This document shows, piece after piece, positions 33,606 to 37,106 of a stretch of DNA of 37,106 bases. Numbering within the stretch: position 1 is the stretch's first letter; every line of letters begins with the position of its first letter. This stretch comes from Rhodobacteraceae bacterium HLUCCO07 (GTDB lineage Bacteria > Pseudomonadota > Alphaproteobacteria > Rhodobacterales > Rhodobacteraceae), in assembly GCA_001314705.1 (NCBI GenBank), contig LJSU01000035.1, positions 1-37,106 of the forward strand, given 5' to 3'. The notes beneath the pieces were generated by a model. That model ran no database searches. It was not told where the DNA came from and was given only the letters and a program-made list of their open reading frames with translations. The translations under genes and the position numbers were made by a program.

Positions 33606-33637
33606 AGCACCTGGCCGCCCTCCGGCCGGGTGCTTTT
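33606..33637 (+). terminator. Terminator after the cysQ-like gene
   Basis: AGCACCTGGCCG pairs with CGGCCGGGTGCT (12 bp, one G-T pair) around a five-base loop, then TTTT. It ends the pmbA-cysQ transcript. Confidence 0.85.
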
Positions 33638-33828
33638 GATATGATGCGCACCGCTTCGATCAGGGGATGACGTTGCAAGATAAATTGCACTGCGCTGATG
33701 TTGTGAGCACCCGACCGCGGCCATGTACCGCCCTATCGTCCGGCAGGGGACGAATCCGATTTTCTAAGACACGCTATAGCGCGTCGGTTAATCTGTTGCT
33801 GGCCAATTTTATTGCGTGGTTTTCATTC
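33638..33828. other. AT-rich gene-free pocket with a palindrome
   Basis: About 190 bases that are markedly richer in A and T than their surroundings. I see no convincing gene; a 63-codon plus-strand frame at 33667-33858 lacks proper codon use and a spaced ribosome site. It contains CGCTATAGCG (33772-33781), extended to an 18-base inverted repeat with one mismatch (GAC-A-CGCTATAGCG-C-GTC, 33768-33785), which looks like an operator or a -10-type promoter core. Confidence 0.4.
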
Positions 33829-34119
33829 TTATTGCGCCTCCCACGGAGAATCCGGTGAGCCTGGCGGGTTAGGCCGGGCTGGCGGTGTCGGGGTGAGATT
33901 GTCGGCGATCTGTTTGAGTAGACGGTTATTCTCGATCAGAAGTGCTATCGTACCGAGAATCGAAATCGCCCCACAGACCGCCAAGGCGCCCACTGCAAAG
34001 CCTGCGACCGGGCCATAGGCCACCATGAAGCCGGTTCCGGCGAAAACGGAAAGGACCAATGCTAGGATCGCGATAATCACGAAAAGGGCCTTGAATGCGT
34101 CGGCGATAAATGTGGTCAA
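33829..34119 (-). CDS. Small two-helix membrane protein
   Basis: A 96-residue protein with two membrane helices (about 8-33 and 35-60), a short helix LLIENNRLLKQIADNL that could coil, and a Pro-rich tail (TPTPPARPNPPGSP). The start is TTG at 34119; GGGAGG stands 8 bases upstream, and no ATG is near. It lies between fumC-like gene's 3' end and the AT-rich pocket. No family recognised. Its codon use is less GC-biased than its neighbours, so it may be a recent arrival. Confidence 0.55.
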   Translation of the reverse strand: MTTFIADAFKALFVIIAILALVLSVFAGTGFMVAYGPVAGFAVGALAVCGAISILGTIALLIENNRLLKQIADNLTPTPPARPNPPGSPDSPWEAQ

Positions 34120-34260
34120 AGGTAATACCTCCCTCGTCGATGCATCCTCGATCTATCAGCGAGTCGACAAACTATTGCGCTCCACTATCCAGTTTAGCGA
34201 ATGTGGCGGTTTCCGCGCGCCAAGAGCATAACATGGACATTTACCCCGTCACTGCCCCCG

Positions 34261-35769
34261 TCACACCCGTTCGGCGATCTTCTTTTTCCACTCCGCCGGG
34301 CCGGTCCGGTGGATCGAGTTGCCGGCCGTGTCCACTGCCACCGTCACCGGCATGTCCTCGACCTTCAATTCGTAAATCGCCTCCATGCCGAGGTCTTCGA
34401 ACGCCACCGGTTTCGCCGCCTTGATCGCCTTCGAGACGAGGTAGGCCGCGCCCCCCACCGCGATCAGGTAGGCCGCCTTGTGTTTCGCGATCGCCTCCAG
34501 CGCCACCGGCCCGCGCTCGGCCTTGCCGACCATCAGCTTGAGCCCCGTATCGGCCAGGATCCGGTCGGTGAACTTGTCCATCCGGGTCGACGTCGTGGGC
34601 CCCGCCGGTCCGATCGCCTCGTCGCCCACCGCATCGACCGGCCCCACGTAATAGATCGCCTTGCCGCGCAGATCGACGGGCAGCGCCTCACCCCGGTCCA
34701 GCATCTCGATCATCCGCTTGTGCGCCGCGTCGCGCCCCGTGTAGAGCGTGCCCGACAGCAAGAGCGTTTCCCCCGGCGTGAGGCTCGCCAGCACATCATC
34801 CGTCAGGTTGTCTAGGTCGAGCTTGCGGCTCTGCGCCCCGGCCGCATCGAGCAGGATATCGGGGTAGAGGTCCATGTTTGGCGGCGTGAACTCCGCCGGT
34901 CCAGACCCGTCGAGCGTGAAATGCACATGCCGCGTCGCCGCGCAATTCGGGATGAGCCCGACCGGGAGCGACGCCGCATGGGTCGGGAAACTCTTCACCT
35001 TCACGTCCAGAACGGTCGTCACCCCGCCCAGCCCCTGCGCCCCGATCCCAAGCGCGTTGACCCGCTCGTAAATCTCGCAACGCAATTCCTCGGCCCGGTC
35101 CTTCGGCCCCCGGCGCAAGAGGTCCGCCATGTCGATCGGCTCGGACAGCGCCTGCTTGGCCAGCGCCATCACCCGGTCGGCATTGCCGCCCACCCCGATC
35201 CCGAGGATACCGGGCGGGCACCATCCCGCGCCAAGGCTCTCGACCGTCTCGACCACCCAGTCGGCGACATTGCCGCTCGGGTTGAGCGTGGTGAACTTGG
35301 CCTTGTTCTCCGATCCGCCGCCCTTGGCCGCGACCTCGACCTCGACGGTGTCGCCCGCGACCATCTCGACGCTGAGCATGCAGGGCGTGTTGTCGCCCGA
35401 ATTCCTGCGCGCGCCGAACGGATCGACCACCACGCTCGCGCGCAGCGGGTTGGTGTCGCGCTGGTATCCGCGCCGCGTGCCCTCGTCACAGATCTCCTGC
35501 AAGGACCGCTTCAATTTCAGCGGCGCCTCGACCCCGATCCTGACGTGGATATTGGCCGCGCCTGTGTCCTGGCAGATCGGGCGGCGGCCCATCGCGCACA
35601 TGCGCGAATTGACGAGGATCTGCGCCATCGCGTCCTTCGCGCCCTTGTTCTGCTCGCGCGCCCAGGCCGCGCTCATCGCCTCGACGAAATCCGCCGGGTG
35701 GTAATAGGAAATGAATTGCAGCGCCTCGGCGATGCTCTCGATCAGGTGCTCTTCGGTAATGGCGGGCAT
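34261..35769 (-). CDS. Class I fumarate hydratase (4Fe-4S)
   Basis: A 502-residue oxygen-sensitive fumarase that interconverts fumarate and malate in the citric acid cycle. Three cluster ligands are visible: Cys66 in PICQDTG, Cys184 in WCPPGILG and Cys276 in IPNCAATRH. The N-terminal alpha domain and C-terminal beta domain (from about residue 330, LTPGETLLLSGTLYTGRDAAHKRM) are fused in one chain, as in FumA/FumB of E. coli. It is downstream of the desaturase on the same strand, with 106 bases between them, so it probably has its own promoter. Class II (FumC) would lack the Cys ligands. Confidence 0.95.
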   Translation of the reverse strand: MPAITEEHLIESIAEALQFISYYHPADFVEAMSAAWAREQNKGAKDAMAQILVNSRMCAMGRRPICQDTGAANIHVRIGVEAPLKLKRSLQEICDEGTRRGYQRDTNPLRASVVVDPFGARRNSGDNTPCMLSVEMVAGDTVEVEVAAKGGGSENKAKFTTLNPSGNVADWVVETVESLGAGWCPPGILGIGVGGNADRVMALAKQALSEPIDMADLLRRGPKDRAEELRCEIYERVNALGIGAQGLGGVTTVLDVKVKSFPTHAASLPVGLIPNCAATRHVHFTLDGSGPAEFTPPNMDLYPDILLDAAGAQSRKLDLDNLTDDVLASLTPGETLLLSGTLYTGRDAAHKRMIEMLDRGEALPVDLRGKAIYYVGPVDAVGDEAIGPAGPTTSTRMDKFTDRILADTGLKLMVGKAERGPVALEAIAKHKAAYLIAVGGAAYLVSKAIKAAKPVAFEDLGMEAIYELKVEDMPVTVAVDTAGNSIHRTGPAEWKKKIAERV

Positions 35770-35875
35770 GGTCCGGTCTCCCTGCTGGCTTCGGTCCGCC
35801 TTCTAGCAAGGATCGCGCGCGAGGTAAGCCGCAAAATGGTGTGCCGTCGCATACCGCCACCGCCCGCCCGAAGGA

Positions 35876-36982
35876 TCAGCCGTAGAGTGCCCGCATTTGC
35901 TTGAATGACAACAACCTGTGGTCCTTCTCGTCCCAGAGCTTGAGCCGCACATTGCCGAGGCTTTCCCGGATCGTCATGCGGTTGCTTGCCGCCAGCACCG
36001 GATGATCGCGCAGCACATCGGGCAACCGATAGAACGGGATCCGGCTATAGAGATGGTGGACATGGTGAATGCCGATATTGGCGCTCAGCCATTGCAGGAC
36101 CGGCGGCAGCACGTAATGCGAGCTGCCATGCAGCGCGGAATCGTGCAATTGCCAATGCGCGTCATCCTGCCACTCGGTGCTCTCGAACTGGTGTTGCACG
36201 TAGAACAGCCAAAGCCCCGCCGTCGCCGCGATCAGCGTGCTGGGCAGGAAGATCAGCAAGAGTGGCATCACTCCGCCGAAATACCAGATCAGTCCCAGAC
36301 CGGCGAGAATCGCCAGGTTGGTCAGCATCGCGCTCAGCCAATAGCGACTTTGCCTCATCAACCCGAGCGGCAGCCGGTTCTGGACCAGGAAGAGCCAGGC
36401 CGGGCCAAGCCCGAACAGGATCAGCGGGTGGCGATAGATACGATAGCGCAGTCGTGCCAGCGGCGATGCGCGGCGGTATTCCTCGACCGTCATGGTGTGC
36501 ACGTCGCCCATGCCCCGCCGGCCGAGATTGCCCGAGGTGCTGTGATGCACCGAATGGGTGCGCCGCCAGACGTCATAGGGGGTGAGCGTCAGCACCCCGA
36601 TCACCCGCCCGACCCAATCGCTGACGCTTCGGTTGTGAAAGAACGACCCGTGGCCGCAATCATGCTGGATCGTGAAAAGCCGCAGCAGGAACCCGGCATT
36701 GAGGCACGAGAGGGCAAAGGCCAACAGGTAGCTCACCGAGAGCGCCCACCACGCCAATGCCCAGAGCCCAAGGAACAGCCCCGCGGTCAGGCCAAGCTCG
36801 AAGGTGCTGCGCCCGATGTCGGGGTCGCGGTAGCGCGCCAGAACCTTCACCCAGTCGCGCGCGTCGCGCGGATTGGTGGCGGCGGGGGTCGTGTCGGGGT
36901 TGGGGGTGTTTGCTGACGTGATCTGGGTGCTTGCCTCTCGGAGGGTCTGGTCGCGGGTCATCGGCCTCGGTTTTCTTGTCAT
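35876..36982 (-). CDS. Membrane fatty acid desaturase (DesA-like)
   Basis: A membrane protein of about 368 residues with four hydrophobic segments and the three di-iron His boxes: HDCGH (107-111), HSVHH (143-147) and HHVHH (near 310). This is the acyl-lipid/omega-6-type desaturase family, which puts a double bond into membrane lipids, often at low temperature (established). The start is unsure: ATG 36982 or ATG 36961 are both possible, and a TTG-started frame to 37021 is less likely. The first 40 residues are polar and variable. Confidence 0.88.
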   Translation of the reverse strand: MTRKPRPMTRDQTLREASTQITSANTPNPDTTPAATNPRDARDWVKVLARYRDPDIGRSTFELGLTAGLFLGLWALAWWALSVSYLLAFALSCLNAGFLLRLFTIQHDCGHGSFFHNRSVSDWVGRVIGVLTLTPYDVWRRTHSVHHSTSGNLGRRGMGDVHTMTVEEYRRASPLARLRYRIYRHPLILFGLGPAWLFLVQNRLPLGLMRQSRYWLSAMLTNLAILAGLGLIWYFGGVMPLLLIFLPSTLIAATAGLWLFYVQHQFESTEWQDDAHWQLHDSALHGSSHYVLPPVLQWLSANIGIHHVHHLYSRIPFYRLPDVLRDHPVLAASNRMTIRESLGNVRLKLWDEKDHRLLSFKQMRALYG

Positions 36983-37106
36983 TGGATCATGCCCGGATAC
37001 CTGACAGATTCCGCATGGCAAGTGAAATATCCGATTATGACGAAAACGACGCAGTTGCGCGGCAAATCGTGATGAGCCGAGGACGACCCCCTCCGTCGTG
37101 GCGGAT
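36983..37106. other. Right edge, no gene seen
   Basis: These 124 bases hold the desaturase promoter region and the start of whatever lies beyond. I see no frame with coding character or a clear control site. Confidence 0.4.

Noticed and set aside
33667-33858. 63-codon frame in the AT-rich pocket
   Set aside because: No properly spaced ribosome site, poor codon use and overlap with the 3' end of the minus-strand membrane gene.

Overview
The window is about 37 kb of GC-rich DNA from an alphaproteobacterium, most likely a Rhodobacterales (Rhodobacter/Paracoccus/Roseobacter) relative. The evidence is the divergent hemE/hemC pair, the cell-cycle regulator TrcR, rpsO, DUF1643/DUF5665/DUF2125 proteins in the expected style, and a nosC-nosRZDFYLX operon organised as in Paracoccus. 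This is inferred from protein resemblance; no 16S gene is present.

Layout. 1-96: the tail of an IS5-type transposase abutting hemE. 97-5449: housekeeping genes (hemE on the minus strand; hemC, DUF1643, DUF5665, an RTX-repeat protein, rpsO and trcR on the plus strand). 5560-5817: a small secreted protein. 6191-11619: the complete nitric oxide reductase operon norCBQDEF, read leftwards. 11919-13115: nnrS, also leftwards. 13276-17069: a partial heme d1 operon (a 17-codon leader ORF, nirG, nirH, nirJ, nirN), read rightwards. 17197-26184: the nitrous oxide reductase operon nosC-R-Z-D-F-Y-L-X. 26190-26495: a small uncharacterised membrane protein facing nosX. 26571-37106: ordinary chromosome (HI0933-like flavoprotein, HNH protein, crotonase-fold protein, SDR, DUF2125 protein, PmbA, CysQ-like phosphatase, small membrane protein, class I fumarase, fatty acid desaturase).

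How it works together. NorCB reduces NO to N2O and NosZ reduces N2O to N2. NorQD and NorEF mature or support NOR. NosRDFYLX supply electrons, copper/sulfur and flavin for NosZ. NirGHJN make and complete heme d1 for a cd1 nitrite reductase that is not in the window. Four FNR/NNR-type 14-bp palindromes (TTGAC-N4-GTCAA or GTTAA) sit at the heads of norC, nnrS/nirG, nosC and the small membrane gene at 26190-26495, so all appear to form one regulon responding to NO and low oxygen.

Most interesting points: the orphan membrane protein with its own near-perfect NNR box; one box centred between nnrS and nirG with geometry that fits both directions; a nosC promoter whose predicted transcription start falls on the ATG; a nir cluster lacking nirS, E, C, F, D; a 20-bp exact duplication of the nnrS 3' end; and the IS end at the hemE stop codon. 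I did not find a clearly unprecedented multi-gene system.
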